A stretch of 64,000 nucleotides of DNA from Glutamicibacter arilaitensis Re117 (GCF_000197735.1 NC_014550.1:2542001-2606000), one strand, 5' to 3'; numbered from the stretch's first letter, positions 1 through 13,052 are shown. The notes: a model not told the origin generated them from the letters alone. Program-made: numbers and translations.

Positions 1-30
1 CAGCAGAGCATATTCAAAGTCATTGACAAT

Positions 31-80
31 AAAAAAAATCCCCTGCCTCTCGCCACGACGTGGCAAAAGACAGGGGAATT
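31..80 (-). terminator. Intrinsic terminator of guaA
   Basis: Arms around 39-45 and 71-77 (CCCCTG / CAGGGG) pair, with an inner GCCACG/CGTGGC helix. On the minus strand the stem is followed by a run of eight U (A run 31-38 on plus). It lies 11 bases past the guaA stop. Confidence 0.85.
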
Positions 81-90
81 TTCTAGGGAT

Positions 91-1677
91 TTACTCCCAC
101 TCGATGGTTCCAGGTGGCTTGGAGGTTACGTCCAGCACCACGCGGTTCACCCCATCTACCTCATTGGTGATGCGGTTGGAGATCTTCGAGAGCAGATCGT
201 ATGGCAGGTGCGACCAGTCAGCGGTCATGGCATCCTCAGAGGAAACCGGACGCAGCACGATCGGGTGGCCGTAGGTGCGGTGATCGCCCTGTACGCCTAC
301 CGAGCGCACGTCAGCGAGCAGCACTACTGGCATCTGCCAAACTTCGTCATCCAGCCCTGCAGCGGTCAGCTCGGCGCGAGCGATCGCGTCAGCCTTGCGC
401 AGGATGGACAGGCGTTCTTCGTTGACGGCGCCGATGATGCGGATACCCAGGCCTGGGCCGGGGAATGGCTGGCGGCCAACGATTTCTTCAGGCAAGCCCA
501 GTTCGCGGCCCACGGCACGTACTTCATCCTTGAACAGGGTACGCAGTGGTTCAACCAGTTCGAACTGCAGGTCCTCTGGCAAGCCGCCCACGTTGTGGTG
601 GCTCTTGATGTTCGAGGTGCCTTCGCCGCCGCCGGACTCGACGATGTCCGGGTACAAGGTGCCCTGTACCAGGAACTTCACCGGTTCGCCCTCGGAAGCG
701 GCTTCAGCGATGATTGCTGCTTCTGCTGCTTCGAAGGCGCGGATGAATTCGCGGCCGATGATCTTGCGCTTGGTCTCCGGATCGGTGACACCGTCCAGAG
801 CGGTCAGGAAGCGTTCGCGCTCGTCGGCAATGTACAGCTTGGCGCCGGTGGAAGCTACGAAGTCCTTTTCAACCTGCTCGGCTTCGCCTTCGCGCAGCAG
901 GCCGTGGTTGACGAACACGCAGGTGAGCTGGTCACCGATGGCGCGCTGCACCAGGGCAGCTGCAACAGCGGAATCCACGCCGCCGGACAGGCCGCAGATG
1001 GCCTTGCCGGTGCCGACCTGGGCGCGGATGCGCTCGATCTGCTCGTCAGCGATGTTGTCAGCGGTCCAGTCGCCCTTCAGGCCTGCACCGTTGTACAGGA
1101 AGTTCTCCAGGACATCCTGGCCGTACTCGCAGTGCTTGACCTCTGGGTGCCACTGCACGCCGTACAGGCGCTTGGCCTCATTGGCGAAAGCGGCAACTGG
1201 AGCGCCAGCGGTGGTTGCCAGTACTTCAAAGCCTTCTGGAGCCTTGGAGACGGCATCGCCGTGGCTCATCCAAACGGTAGGAGCCTGTGCGGCGCCTGCC
1301 AGGATGGAGCGTGCTTCGCCATCAAAGGTGGTTGCGGTGCGGCCGTACTCGCGCAGGCCGGTTTCCGACACGGTTCCGCCCAAGGCATTGGCCATGGCTT
1401 GGAAGCCGTAGCAGATGCCCAAGACCGGCACGCCGGCTTCAAACAGGTCGGCCCCAACGGATGGGGCGCCATCGGCGTAAACGCTGGAGGGACCACCGGA
1501 AAGGATGATCGCTGCAGGGTTCTTGGCCAAAATGGCTTCGGTGGACAGGGTGTGCGGAACGATCTCCGAGTACACACGGGCCTCACGTACGCGGCGAGCG
1601 ATAAGCTGCGCGTATTGGGCCCCGTAGTCGACGACCAGAACCGGCTTATGTTCTGGATTTAGGGGAGCTGTAGTCAC
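91..1677 (-). CDS. guaA: GMP synthase (glutamine-hydrolysing)
   Basis: Converts XMP to GMP with ATP and glutamine; last step of guanylate synthesis, cytosolic. At 528 aa it has the family's usual length. The N-terminal class I glutamine amidotransferase domain shows the nucleophile in GICYGF (Cys89) and the His/Glu pair in QWHPE (His177, Glu179). The ATP-pyrophosphatase domain has its P-loop SGGVDS at about 231-236, and the C-terminal dimerisation domain ends in PPGTIEWE. The start is GTG at 1677 with no strong ribosome site visible. It has its own terminator and shares the neighbourhood with guaB3 and guaB. Confidence 0.98.
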   Translation of the reverse strand: MTTAPLNPEHKPVLVVDYGAQYAQLIARRVREARVYSEIVPHTLSTEAILAKNPAAIILSGGPSSVYADGAPSVGADLFEAGVPVLGICYGFQAMANALGGTVSETGLREYGRTATTFDGEARSILAGAAQAPTVWMSHGDAVSKAPEGFEVLATTAGAPVAAFANEAKRLYGVQWHPEVKHCEYGQDVLENFLYNGAGLKGDWTADNIADEQIERIRAQVGTGKAICGLSGGVDSAVAAALVQRAIGDQLTCVFVNHGLLREGEAEQVEKDFVASTGAKLYIADERERFLTALDGVTDPETKRKIIGREFIRAFEAAEAAIIAEAASEGEPVKFLVQGTLYPDIVESGGGEGTSNIKSHHNVGGLPEDLQFELVEPLRTLFKDEVRAVGRELGLPEEIVGRQPFPGPGLGIRIIGAVNEERLSILRKADAIARAELTAAGLDDEVWQMPVVLLADVRSVGVQGDHRTYGHPIVLRPVSSEDAMTADWSHLPYDLLSKISNRITNEVDGVNRVVLDVTSKPPGTIEWE

Positions 1678-1760
1678 CGTACTAGTCTACGCGGTTCGCC
1701 CCGCGCGAAACAGCCAAGGTGGTGTCATCAGCGTCACCTAGTGGATTTTTGGCAGAAACA

Positions 1761-1801
1761 AAGGGCGGATCAGTTCATTTATGGTGAACTGATCCGCCCT
1801 T
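1761..1801 (-). terminator. Intrinsic terminator after the DUF3817 gene
   Basis: Perfect 17-bp arms (1761-1777 and 1785-1801) with a 7-base loop. On the minus strand the stem is followed by TTTGTTT. It separates the SURF1/DUF3817 unit from guaA. Confidence 0.85.
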
Positions 1802-1824
1802 CAGGAAGTCAAAGAAGCTAAATG

Positions 1825-2289
1825 CTAGTAGCGCTTAGCGGCCTTTGGATGCGCGGCCAGCTCGCGGTCTACTTCTGCATGGACCTTGGCTTCGGTATAG
1901 AAGGATAGGAATGGAACCACGCCGCCCAATGCAATGGTAATGAAGCGCATGAATGGCCAGCGCATCAGGGACCAGAGGCGGAAGTCAGCGAACAGGTACA
2001 CGACATACAGCCAGCCGTGGGCAATCAGGATGCCCAAGGAGAGGTTCAATCCCCCGGCTACCTCGGCGCGATTGTACATGCCAATGGCGTTTGCGGTGCC
2101 ATCCACCAGGGTGCCGCCTACGAACAGCTCCAGGGACCAGAAGTACTTGAAGATCATTTCCAGTACGAGCAGCAATAGCATCACACCGGTGATGTAAGCG
2201 AAGACCTTGTAGAAGGTTGCGGCTGCACGGATCTGCTTAGGGGTGCCGCCGAATTTCCGGGGCTTCGGTGCCGGGGTGGTGCTGGACAT
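1825..2289 (-). CDS. DUF3817 family membrane protein
   Basis: A 154-aa integral membrane protein. Visible segments include a long hydrophobic stretch after FYKVFAYITG (about 25-50) and the motif HGWLYVVYLFADFRLW (about 90-105), both typical of the DUF3817 family common in actinobacteria; the family's molecular role is not established. The ATG at 2289 follows an AAGGAA-like ribosome site. It begins 50 bases after the SURF1 gene on the same strand, so both are probably co-transcribed, and a terminator follows. Confidence 0.85.
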   Translation of the reverse strand: MSSTTPAPKPRKFGGTPKQIRAAATFYKVFAYITGVMLLLLVLEMIFKYFWSLELFVGGTLVDGTANAIGMYNRAEVAGGLNLSLGILIAHGWLYVVYLFADFRLWSLMRWPFMRFITIALGGVVPFLSFYTEAKVHAEVDRELAAHPKAAKRY

Positions 2290-2339
2290 CGTTGGTGGTT
2301 CCTTCCGATTTCGGTAAGAAGTACGGTTTGCGTGAAATG

Positions 2340-3149
2340 CTATTCGTTGCTGTTGCCAGGCTCGGTGGCGTTGCCGTTCTTGCGTCGGGCTTCGGCGGCG
2401 CGCTCAGCGATTTCATCGAGGTCTCGCTGGTAATCATCGCGCACCATGCGGTACCAGAGGAAGATGGCGAAGCCTGCGAAGAGAACCCATTCCAGGCCGT
2501 AGAAGACGTTCAGCCAGTTGATCTGGCCTTCTTGCGGTTGCGGTCCGACAATCACGGCCTCCAGGCCAGGCTGTTCTACTGTCTCGCCCTTGGCGGTGGT
2601 GATTTCGTGAGCGGTGACAAAACCTTCATAGAGGACTGAGTCCCAGATATTGGCCAGCTGTGCCGATGCGACGGTGGGCAGGGTGGCGCTGCGCAGGTCC
2701 TCGCGGAATTCCGGGCCTTCGCTAGGCAGCAGGCGACCGGTGATTTCCAGTTCGCCTTCTGGGGCTGCAGCGGGCTTGGTGGCTTCTGGCTGCCAGCCGC
2801 GCACTACGGCAATGCCTGCGTCCTGGGCTGCGCCCTCGACCTTGAATTCGGTCAGCACCCAGACACCGCGCTGGTCATCTTGCAGTCGCGGGGCGACCAG
2901 CTGATCAGTTCCGGGGACGAATTCGCCCTCCATGGTGACGATCTGGTCTGCTTTGGTTCCCAGCAGTTCCTTGCCGACTTCCTGATGCTCAATCAGTGCA
3001 ACCGGCTTCTCGGTCTTATCGATCTTGACCGGTGGCTCGGTTTCTGAGATGCCGAACTGCCAGCCGGAGAGGAGAACGAATCCGGTGGCGAGAGCTAGCG
3101 CAGCTATGAGTGCGCCGATCCATTTTAGCTTCAGGGCGGTTTTAAACAC
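2340..3149 (-). CDS. SURF1 family cytochrome oxidase assembly protein
   Basis: A 269-aa protein with the SURF1 layout: one N-terminal membrane helix (about 9-30, ending GWQFG), an extracytoplasmic domain, and a second helix near the C-terminus (about 213-235, YGLEWVLFAGFAIFLWYRMV). GVWVLTEFKV and VVRGWQPE match conserved SURF1 positions. SURF1 proteins help insert haem into subunit I of aa3-type oxidase. The start is GTG at 3149. It lies upstream of and probably in operon with the DUF3817 gene. The charged tail (RRKNGNATEPGNSNE) is poorly conserved in general. Confidence 0.9.
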   Translation of the reverse strand: MFKTALKLKWIGALIAALALATGFVLLSGWQFGISETEPPVKIDKTEKPVALIEHQEVGKELLGTKADQIVTMEGEFVPGTDQLVAPRLQDDQRGVWVLTEFKVEGAAQDAGIAVVRGWQPEATKPAAAPEGELEITGRLLPSEGPEFREDLRSATLPTVASAQLANIWDSVLYEGFVTAHEITTAKGETVEQPGLEAVIVGPQPQEGQINWLNVFYGLEWVLFAGFAIFLWYRMVRDDYQRDLDEIAERAAEARRKNGNATEPGNSNE

Positions 3150-3279
3150 ACTCTAACGGTACTTCTATTTGGCGTAGAACTCGAAATACGCAGGGCGTGA
3201 GATTAGCCCTGCCGCCCTATTTGGCCCCCATGGAACCAACTTGCTTGCCCATTCGTTGAGACCGGGCGCTTAAACGGCA

Positions 3280-3313
3280 CTGGCCCCGTCCTCCATTTGG
3301 AGGGCGGGGCCAG
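3280..3313 (-). terminator. Intrinsic terminator after guaB3
   Basis: GC-rich stem GGCCCCGTCCTCC / GGAGGGCGGGGCC with an ATTT-type loop, 12 bases beyond the guaB3 stop. Confidence 0.8.
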
Positions 3314-3324
3314 AGCCAGATGCT

Positions 3325-4476
3325 TTAGAAGCGATCAGATTCGTATGGGGAAAGCACAACGTCTACGCGCTGGAATTCCTTCAAGGTCGAGTAGCCGGTG
3401 GTAGCCATCGAGCGGCGCAGCGCGCCAACCAGGTTCGAGGTGCCATTGGTTTCATGCGATGGGCCGTGAAGGACCTTCTCCAGGGAACCGACGGTGCCGA
3501 TCTTGGCACGGTCGCCACGTGGGCTGGCCTCGTGGACAGCTTCCATGCCCCAGTGGTAGCCGGCGCCTGGTGCTTCTTCGGCACGTGCCAGTGCGGTACC
3601 GAGCATGACCGCGTCGGCGCCCATGGCGATGGCCTTGACGATGTCGCCGGAGTTGCCCATGCCGCCATCGGCAATGACGTGTACGTAGCGTCCGCCGGAC
3701 TCTTCAATGTAGTCGCGGCGTGCAGCTGCAACGTCAGCAATTGCGGTTGCCATTGGTGCGTGGATGCCCAAGGTGCGGCGGGTGGTCGAGGATGCGCCGC
3801 CACCGAAGCCAACCAGCACGCCAGCTGCGCCGGTGCGCATCAGGTGCATGGCCGGGGTGTATCCGGCTGCGCCGCCAACGATCACTGGGACGTCTAGTTC
3901 ATAGATGAACTGCTTGAGGTTCAGCGGTTCGGTGGTCTTCGAGACGTGCTCGGCCGAAACGGTGGTGCCGCGGATGACAAAGATGTCCACGCCGGCGGCG
4001 ATGACGGTCTTGTAGTGCTCCTGAGTGCGCTGCGGAGTCAGCGAGCCGGCGACAACTACGCCGGAGTCGCGGATCTCAGCGATGCGCGAGCTAATCAGCT
4101 CAGGCTGGATTGGAGCCGAGTACAGTTCCTGCAGCTTTGCGGTGATCTTCGGGTCGTTGCGGGTTGCCGACTCGGACTTCAGACCGGCGATTTCTGCCAG
4201 TACTGCTTCCGGGTTCTCGTAGCGGGTCCACAGCCCTTCGAGGTTCAGCACGCCCAGGCCGCCGAGCTTGCCCAGTGCGATTGCGGTAGCCGGGGAGGTC
4301 ACCGAATCCATAGGTGCGCCCAGGATGGGGGTGTCGAACTGGAAGGCGTCGATCTGCCAGGACACCGAAACGTCCTTCGGATCACGGGTACGGCGATTCG
4401 GTACGATCGCTACGTCGTCCAGGGAATATGCCTTAGTTGCCCGCTTGCCGCGGCCGATCTCAATCTCGTTACTCAC
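3325..4476 (-). CDS. guaB3: GuaB3 family IMP dehydrogenase-related protein
   Basis: A 383-aa TIM-barrel protein of the IMPDH/GMP reductase superfamily, without the CBS pair found in true IMPDH. It has the N-terminal MSNEIEIGRGKRATKAY opening of actinobacterial GuaB3 and the phosphate-binding run ADGGMGNSGDIVKA. At the place of the catalytic-cysteine loop (GPGSICTTR in GuaB of this same window) it reads GGGASSTTRR (about 225-234), so no cysteine is present there. Its exact reaction is therefore uncertain. The real IMPDH is encoded at 6968-8473. Confidence 0.92.
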   Translation of the reverse strand: MSNEIEIGRGKRATKAYSLDDVAIVPNRRTRDPKDVSVSWQIDAFQFDTPILGAPMDSVTSPATAIALGKLGGLGVLNLEGLWTRYENPEAVLAEIAGLKSESATRNDPKITAKLQELYSAPIQPELISSRIAEIRDSGVVVAGSLTPQRTQEHYKTVIAAGVDIFVIRGTTVSAEHVSKTTEPLNLKQFIYELDVPVIVGGAAGYTPAMHLMRTGAAGVLVGFGGGASSTTRRTLGIHAPMATAIADVAAARRDYIEESGGRYVHVIADGGMGNSGDIVKAIAMGADAVMLGTALARAEEAPGAGYHWGMEAVHEASPRGDRAKIGTVGSLEKVLHGPSHETNGTSNLVGALRRSMATTGYSTLKEFQRVDVVLSPYESDRF

Positions 4477-4591
4477 CTAACTAGGTTACCAAGATTCCAC
4501 GATATTCCCGCTTTTGATGCTCTCCTGGCTTTGTTCCATATTCACTTGCCAGTGGCAGCACTTAATGGAACTGCTGGCACTTGGGTGGCAC

Positions 4592-4637
4592 AAAGCCCTG
4601 CCAGCAGGTGAGTAAGATCACCGGCTGGCAGGGCTTT
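4592..4637 (-). terminator. Intrinsic terminator after the BtrH_N-like gene
   Basis: 14-bp arms AAAGCCCTGCCAGC (4592-4605) and GCTGGCAGGGCTTT (4624-4637). The flanking A and T runs make it plausible on either strand. Confidence 0.8.
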
Positions 4638-4650
4638 TGTTGAGCTAGGT

Positions 4651-5967
4651 TTACTTGCCAGCCTTGACCGACAAGGCCTGGGCAGTCGCTGCCAGGGCGG
4701 TAGCTGCTTGCTCCTCTGCCTGGGCCAGACGCTCAATCGCATCAGCCAGGACTGCGAAGTGCTCAGCGCGCTTGGCGAAATCGATCTCTGGATCAATGAG
4801 ATCGGCAAACTGATCCCATTGGGAGCTCAGCTGCTGGTAGGCATCTACGTGCGCTGCCAAGGCCGAGAGGCCTGGAAGTTCTGCAGCCTCGGCAAGGAAG
4901 TCCGAGTACAGGCCGCGCAAGGCGCCTTCGCCGCTGAAACGCGTGTCCGAGAAGAAGCCGGCAAGCTGGTTCAGGCCGCTGGCCAGTGCTTGCTGGCTGG
5001 CGAAGATCTGGGTCCATCCGGTCTTGGCTTCGGTATCGCGCAGACGTGCAGCCAGGGTGTGCATTCCGGTGATGCCGAAGTTCTTGGCGAAGTGCACTGG
5101 AACCCCGGACAGCTCGCTGGTACCCAGCAATCGTGCGGTGGTTTCTTCAATGGCTTCAACAGCATTAGCTGCCAAGGTTGGGCCCTTCGGCGAGCGCGAG
5201 GATGGGATCCATGCCTGCCAGTGTTTTTCCTTCTTGCGCATGGCGCGGGCGATGGCCAGCTCCTTGGGGCTGATCAGGTTCAGGGCTCCTGATCCGTCAT
5301 CAACCAGCAGGTTCTTCTTGTGCTCGCCGACTACTACCAGATCCAGGGTCTCGGCTTCGTCAACGGTGCTGCCATCAATCCATGGCAGTGCGCTGATGGC
5401 TACGCGGACCACGACCGCTCGCCCTGCATCCAGTGCGGCGTCCATGTATTCCACGGCGCGTTCGGCTGAGCCGGTAGTGCGTTCGGTAACCGTGGCACCG
5501 CAGCGGGCCAGCAGATTCTGGGTGTAGGGCTCAGGGTTGTGGCGGGTCACCAGGGTGACTGCGGTTTCTTCCGCGCCCTCATGGGTGAAGGCCATGAAAC
5601 CGATACCGCCGGCAAGGCCAGACAGCAGGGCCTGGCTCAGTGGCTGGCCGGTGTGCTTGTTGATGACGCCAGCCTGGACCAAGACGCGGTGCCACAGTGC
5701 GGCGTCATACTGCACGACATCTTCTGGGGCCGGGTATTCAGGCAACTCATCGGCCGGTGCGGCAGCCGGAGCGTTCTTGCCCTTCTGCTCCTGGGCCTTG
5801 GCCTTGTCGCGTGCTTCCTTGGCATAGTCGCGTGCGGCGGCAGCGCGGGCAGCCCGAGGACTTTCGGGCTTGCCGGCCAAGATGTTCTTGCGCGCGGTGG
5901 TGTAGCTCTCCCCCGTGCGTTCCATACGCTGGCGGGTTTGCTTCTTCAGGTTGGCTGGCTGGCCCAA
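4651..5967 (-). CDS. BtrH_N / DUF4872-type protein, function unknown
   Basis: A 438-aa soluble protein. The first ~65 residues are Ala/Lys/Arg-rich and probably disordered. A BtrH_N-like domain follows (about 90-250): an SGLAGGIGFMAF segment, then an ARAVVVRV-type strand and VVVGEHKKNLLVDD, the usual papain/C39-like fold pattern. The C-terminal helical part (about 270-435, with RGLYSDFLAEAAEL) fits DUF4872. Relatives include the acyl-transfer protein BtrH of butirosin synthesis, but no biosynthetic neighbours are present, so no reaction is proposed. The TTG start at 5967 is supported by GAAGGA about 8 bases upstream. It has its own terminator. Confidence 0.7.
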   Translation of the reverse strand: MGQPANLKKQTRQRMERTGESYTTARKNILAGKPESPRAARAAAARDYAKEARDKAKAQEQKGKNAPAAAPADELPEYPAPEDVVQYDAALWHRVLVQAGVINKHTGQPLSQALLSGLAGGIGFMAFTHEGAEETAVTLVTRHNPEPYTQNLLARCGATVTERTTGSAERAVEYMDAALDAGRAVVVRVAISALPWIDGSTVDEAETLDLVVVGEHKKNLLVDDGSGALNLISPKELAIARAMRKKEKHWQAWIPSSRSPKGPTLAANAVEAIEETTARLLGTSELSGVPVHFAKNFGITGMHTLAARLRDTEAKTGWTQIFASQQALASGLNQLAGFFSDTRFSGEGALRGLYSDFLAEAAELPGLSALAAHVDAYQQLSSQWDQFADLIDPEIDFAKRAEHFAVLADAIERLAQAEEQAATALAATAQALSVKAGK

Positions 5968-6216
5968 ATTGATGTCCTTCGTTGACGGTCACTCACTTGC
6001 GGGTGGTTCCCGCGCACCGAGAGGTATTGCCGAGCTTTCATTCTACGTGGGGTCCGGGGTGCAGGCTGTCTCGTGCACTGTGCTTCTGGACAAGTCCCCA
6101 ACGAAAATCCATGAGATAACGATGAGGCAACGTATCCATTTCCCGAGGCAACTTTGTCCCTGCCCTCCCATAGACTCAGGTCCAACACCGCTTCGCTCTT
6201 CTTCAGAAAGACAATC

Positions 6217-6771
6217 GTGCGCACATCAAAGACCTGTTTACCCCTGCTTGCCGCCGCATTACTTGGGCTGGCAGCCTGCACTGCTCCTGGTACTGAAGAG
6301 GCCGCGCCGTCCAAGCCTGCAGTCAAAGCTGCTTCTGAACAGCTGGAACCATCGGAACTGCCAGCACCTGAGGAGAAGCAACCTACGAAGGCACCCGAGG
6401 ACTATTCGAAAAAAGAGCTGCAGGACTGGGCCGATGAGAAGATGCAGCAATGGATGGATGACATCAATGAGGGATGGGAGGACGTTGTCATGGACATCGA
6501 CGAGCCCAAGGACTTCTTGAAGTGGTACCCAACGGATCCGCACGGGCATATGCTTCCCTTCGAAGCCCCCGAATACGGTGAATTGCTGATTACTCTTGAA
6601 CCCTATGCTTGGGAAGTCGATGCCCATTCCGACTTGGCATATGTAGGCAGCAATACGATGCTTCGAATCGGTGAGCGGGACAAGGACCTGCGCTCTGTCA
6701 CCGTGGTAACCCAGGACGGTCAATTCGAATACGTGGCAACCCGTGGCGATTGGCCATCCGTCGAAGGCTGA
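6217..6771 (+). CDS. Small secreted lipoprotein, unknown function
   Basis: GTG at 6217, preceded by CAGAAAG, gives a 184-aa protein with a type II signal: positive residues, a Leu/Ala core and the lipobox LAAC with Cys21. An ATG 63 bases upstream is in frame but would place 21 extra residues before the signal peptide, so GTG is preferred. After the Cys comes a low-complexity Ala/Glu/Pro/Lys linker (to about 75), then an acidic domain (WADEKMQQWMDDINEGWEDV) and a compact C-terminal part. No enzyme motif is seen. It converges on guaB and shares one strong terminator with it. Confidence 0.75.
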   Translation: MRTSKTCLPLLAAALLGLAACTAPGTEEAAPSKPAVKAASEQLEPSELPAPEEKQPTKAPEDYSKKELQDWADEKMQQWMDDINEGWEDVVMDIDEPKDFLKWYPTDPHGHMLPFEAPEYGELLITLEPYAWEVDAHSDLAYVGSNTMLRIGERDKDLRSVTVVTQDGQFEYVATRGDWPSVEG

Positions 6772-6907
6772 TGGCCAGCCCCGTCGGCCTATGGCCTCGG
6801 CGTGGATGCGCTGACTTCAGCTACCGGCTGCGCATCTGGATGCTGTAGCTGTGGGCAACCTGCACCATAGTGGCAGCTGTGCTTCCCACAATTGAACTCA
6901 TTAAATG

Positions 6908-6959
6908 GAAAAGATCCTGGTGGAATCCGCTCTAGAGCGGATTCCACCAGGATCTTTTC
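6908..6959. terminator. Bidirectional terminator between lipoprotein gene and guaB
   Basis: A perfect 26-bp inverted repeat centred at 6933/6934 (AAAAGATCCTGGTGGAATCC and its complement). A and T runs lie at the stem bases, so it can stop transcription from both converging genes. Confidence 0.9.
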
Positions 6960-6967
6960 AATGAGCA

Positions 6968-8506
<1,539 letters not shown>

Positions 8507-8593
8507 TTAAATGGTAGAGCTCTTTTGGCGTTCCGGTTATTCCTACTCGGCGCACTGTGTTCAACCTCATGCTCTATCCGGTATCCGGGTGAC

Positions 8594-10741
8594 TTATTCC
8601 CAGTTTGTTGCTTCCTTGAATGAGGAGGCGAACTGGTTCTTGGCACTGAGCACGAAAGTCTTGGACAGGTGCGAATCATCCAGGTAGGTCAAGACGTTGC
8701 CAATGACAGCTTTGCAGACCCCCTCAGGGCAGAGCAACCCCGTCATGTCGAGGGAAACAACCTGATCCCCGTAATCCCTTGAGTCTAGGAATTTCTCTAC
8801 CGGATTCACGCTGTTCAAGGCGTAGCCAACCGAACCATCGCAGTTGGCGAAGTTGTCCTTATTGGAATCAACGCACTCTGGAATAGAGTAGGAATAGCGC
8901 GGGGTATCGCGCATCGCAATTACGCGGCTGCCGGCATCCAGCAGCGGCTGGATCATCGCTTCGTAGTTATCGACCAGGATCTCCTGCTCCCCGGGGCTGC
9001 GCAGCATCGCGTCGGGCCGGGCCACCGTCTTGCTGGCGGTGGTCAGCACCATCTCCGGCGCCAGGTCTGCAACGTAGTCCTGCGCGGCGTCCTGGAAGTC
9101 AGAACAGGTTTCTTTCACCCGGTCGGCATCCGAGCCGTAGCGGCAACCTGGCTCATAGACCAGGATCCAGCTTCCGCCAGCTTCCTCGATCATCGCCGAG
9201 GCAGCTGCAGACCAGTGCTGCATATGCGAGTCGCCCAGCAGCACCAGGTCCGGTGCTCCCCCGTCAAAGGTGCCACCCTGCTCGCAGAACCGGATGCGCT
9301 CATCATCTGGCGCTGCGGCCCCTTCGCAGACTTCGCCGGGGGTCTGCCATTCGCTATCCAGTTCGGTAGCCAGCGGCAGCACCAGGGATGTTGGCGAAGG
9401 ATCCCAGCCCTCGGTGGCGTTCGCCCCGGGGTTGTCGGTGGCGGTCTGCGCAGCTGCCATAGCACGGCGGTGCTCGACGTTGTTCTCCCACGCCATGACC
9501 GGAAGGCTAGCTACGCCAAGGCCCACGGCAACCGCTGCAAACTGGGCGATCAGCTTGAAACCGCTCTGCGGAATCAACCGTGAGAAACTTGCGCTGGCCT
9601 GCCATGCAATAGCCGGTTTTTCAATGAATTTGGTGGCGCACCACGAGGCGGCGATGGATACCAGGATCAGCACCGTACCTGCCAGGAAGGATGCTTTCTG
9701 TTTTCCGGAGACCTCTAGGTAGAAGACCAGCAACGGCCAGTGCCACAGGTACATGCCGTAGGACAGGTCGCCCAGCTTCACCAGCGGAGACAGGGAAAGC
9801 AGTCCCGACGGGTTGGTCCAGCTGCGTGGTGCCGGGGCGGCAATAACCAGGGCTGCCGCCACTGTAGGAACCAGGGCCATGAAGCCCGGGAACTGCCCTT
9901 GGACATCCAGTACGGCTCCGCTGCCAATGACGGTGAGCAGGCCGGCCCAGCCACCGAAGCGGCGGATCTTCTCGGGCAGGCTGGAGAGCCACGGCAATGC
10001 CAAGGCGAGCAGCGAACCGAGGGCGAATTCCCATAGGCGCGCGCCGGTGTGGAAGTAAGCCACCTGCTGGTTGGTGGCGGTGATGTAAATAGAGAACGCC
10101 AGGGAACCAATGAAGATGGCACCGAAAGCACTACCGGCCACCCAAGCGAAGTTGTGGCGGGAGAAGAACTTTTTCCAGATCAACGCGCTGCCGGCAAGCA
10201 CCAGCGGCCAAAGGATGAAAATCTGTCCTTGGACAGACAAAGACCAGAAATGCTGCAGCGGGGATGCCGAGGCGGTATTGAAAGCGTAGTAGTCCACCTG
10301 GTGATCCGAGAGGTACCAGTTCTGCCAATAGAACAGCGAAGCGCTGGACTGGTCAATCAGCTCCAGCCAACGTGTGCTTGGCAGGATGATCCAAGCGGCA
10401 ATGACCACGCCGATGATCACCACCGCGGCTTGCGGGATCAGCCGGGAGAATCGATGCAGCCAGCCATCTACCAGTGGTGGACGCTGCCCGCGGGCGATTC
10501 GACGTGCAGTGGATGAAGTGAGGAAAAAGGCGGAGAGCATCAAGAAGATGTCGACACCGCCGGAGACCTTGGAGAACCAGATGTGATAACACATCACCAG
10601 CAGGACTGCGAGGGCGCGAAGTCCCTGCAAATCGACTCGGAAACCTGCACGTTCAGTGCTATTCCGAGGCTGTTTCAGGGTTTGGCTCACAGACTGCACT
10701 TCCGTCGGGGACTTGGCTTGTCCTCGGCGTTGAGTTTTCAA
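8594..10741 (-). CDS. Acyltransferase 3 (OafA-like) with C-terminal SGNH domain
   Basis: A 715-aa two-part protein. The N-terminal ~400 residues are an integral membrane acyltransferase-3 domain (about ten helices) starting FRVDLQGLRALAVLLVMCYH, with the conserved YH and the GGVDIFLMLSAFFLTS region. The C-terminal part is an extracytoplasmic SGNH hydrolase-like domain with LLGDSHMQHW (Ser in GDSH). Such proteins O-acetylate or otherwise acylate cell-surface polysaccharides. The start is uncertain: TTG at 10741 is the longest choice and GTG (VQSVSQTLKQ, 14 codons in) is an alternative; neither has a clear ribosome site. Confidence 0.9.
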   Translation of the reverse strand: MKTQRRGQAKSPTEVQSVSQTLKQPRNSTERAGFRVDLQGLRALAVLLVMCYHIWFSKVSGGVDIFLMLSAFFLTSSTARRIARGQRPPLVDGWLHRFSRLIPQAAVVIIGVVIAAWIILPSTRWLELIDQSSASLFYWQNWYLSDHQVDYYAFNTASASPLQHFWSLSVQGQIFILWPLVLAGSALIWKKFFSRHNFAWVAGSAFGAIFIGSLAFSIYITATNQQVAYFHTGARLWEFALGSLLALALPWLSSLPEKIRRFGGWAGLLTVIGSGAVLDVQGQFPGFMALVPTVAAALVIAAPAPRSWTNPSGLLSLSPLVKLGDLSYGMYLWHWPLLVFYLEVSGKQKASFLAGTVLILVSIAASWCATKFIEKPAIAWQASASFSRLIPQSGFKLIAQFAAVAVGLGVASLPVMAWENNVEHRRAMAAAQTATDNPGANATEGWDPSPTSLVLPLATELDSEWQTPGEVCEGAAAPDDERIRFCEQGGTFDGGAPDLVLLGDSHMQHWSAAASAMIEEAGGSWILVYEPGCRYGSDADRVKETCSDFQDAAQDYVADLAPEMVLTTASKTVARPDAMLRSPGEQEILVDNYEAMIQPLLDAGSRVIAMRDTPRYSYSIPECVDSNKDNFANCDGSVGYALNSVNPVEKFLDSRDYGDQVVSLDMTGLLCPEGVCKAVIGNVLTYLDDSHLSKTFVLSAKNQFASSFKEATNWE

Positions 10742-11031
10742 TTCACGTCAGACAACCAACCATCATACCAACCCAGTGCGTTCCAGCCCCGGAATTCCGC
10801 TGATTCTGCGTTGTGAATCCGGCTATATTGCTACCGGTATCGTGCTGACCTGCTGTGGTTTAGCCGAGGATTTTCGAGAACCTTGTTCAATAACGTGGTG
10901 GCTTGGCTCCGATGAGACGTTGGCAGTGACCATCCAGGATCTTTGGCACCTATTCGGCAACCCCTTTGCCAACGCGAAGCAGGCACCGCTCCCCCGGCTC
11001 CTGGATACCAGCATCAGGTGTAATGGCATTG

Positions 11032-11085
11032 AAAAAGCCGCCGTTGGTTCCAAGAATCTAATCCTGGAATCAACAGCGGCTTTCG
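11032..11085 (-). terminator. Intrinsic terminator of the groES-groEL operon
   Basis: AAAGCCGCCGTTGGTTCCA (11034-11052) pairs with TGGAATCAACAGCGGCTTT (11065-11083) with two wobble pairs; the flanking A/T run suits termination on the minus strand. Confidence 0.8.
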
Positions 11086-11120
11086 TTCACGAAGCGTTGC
11101 TTGCGTGACTGGCTCAAGCC

Positions 11121-12755
<1,635 letters not shown>

Positions 12756-13052
12756 TTACTTTACGACGACTGCCAGTACGTCGCGAGCCGAGAGCACCAG
12801 GTACTCTTCGTTGCCGACCTTGACCTCGGTTCCGCCGTACTTCGAGTACAGGACTACGTCGCCTTCAGCAACGTCCAGAGGAATGCGGTTGCCGTTGTCG
12901 TCGATGCGGCCTGGGCCTACTGCAACTACGGTGCCTTCCTGTGGCTTTTCCTTAGCGGAGTCTGGGATGACCAGGCCCGAAGCGGTGGTGGTTACGGCTT
13001 CGACCTGCTTGATGACAATGCGGTCTTCGAGCGGCTTGATGGAGACAGACAT
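12756..13052 (-). CDS. groES: 10-kDa co-chaperonin GroES
   Basis: Lid of the GroEL chamber. The ATG at 13052 ([16 protein letters not shown], 98 aa) is chosen over an in-frame ATG 27 bases upstream because AAAGGAGAGACC sits directly before it and family members start here. The mobile-loop and roof regions read normally ([26 protein letters not shown]). First gene of the operon with groEL. Confidence 0.97.
   Translation of the reverse strand: MSVSIKPLEDRIVIKQVEAVTTTASGLVIPDSAKEKPQEGTVVAVGPGRIDDNGNRIPLDVAEGDVVLYSKYGGTEVKVGNEEYLVLSARDVLAVVVK

Noticed and set aside
208..1662. Long open frame (484 codons) on the plus strand
   Set aside because: Antisense to guaA; arises from high GC codon bias and has no protein-like features.
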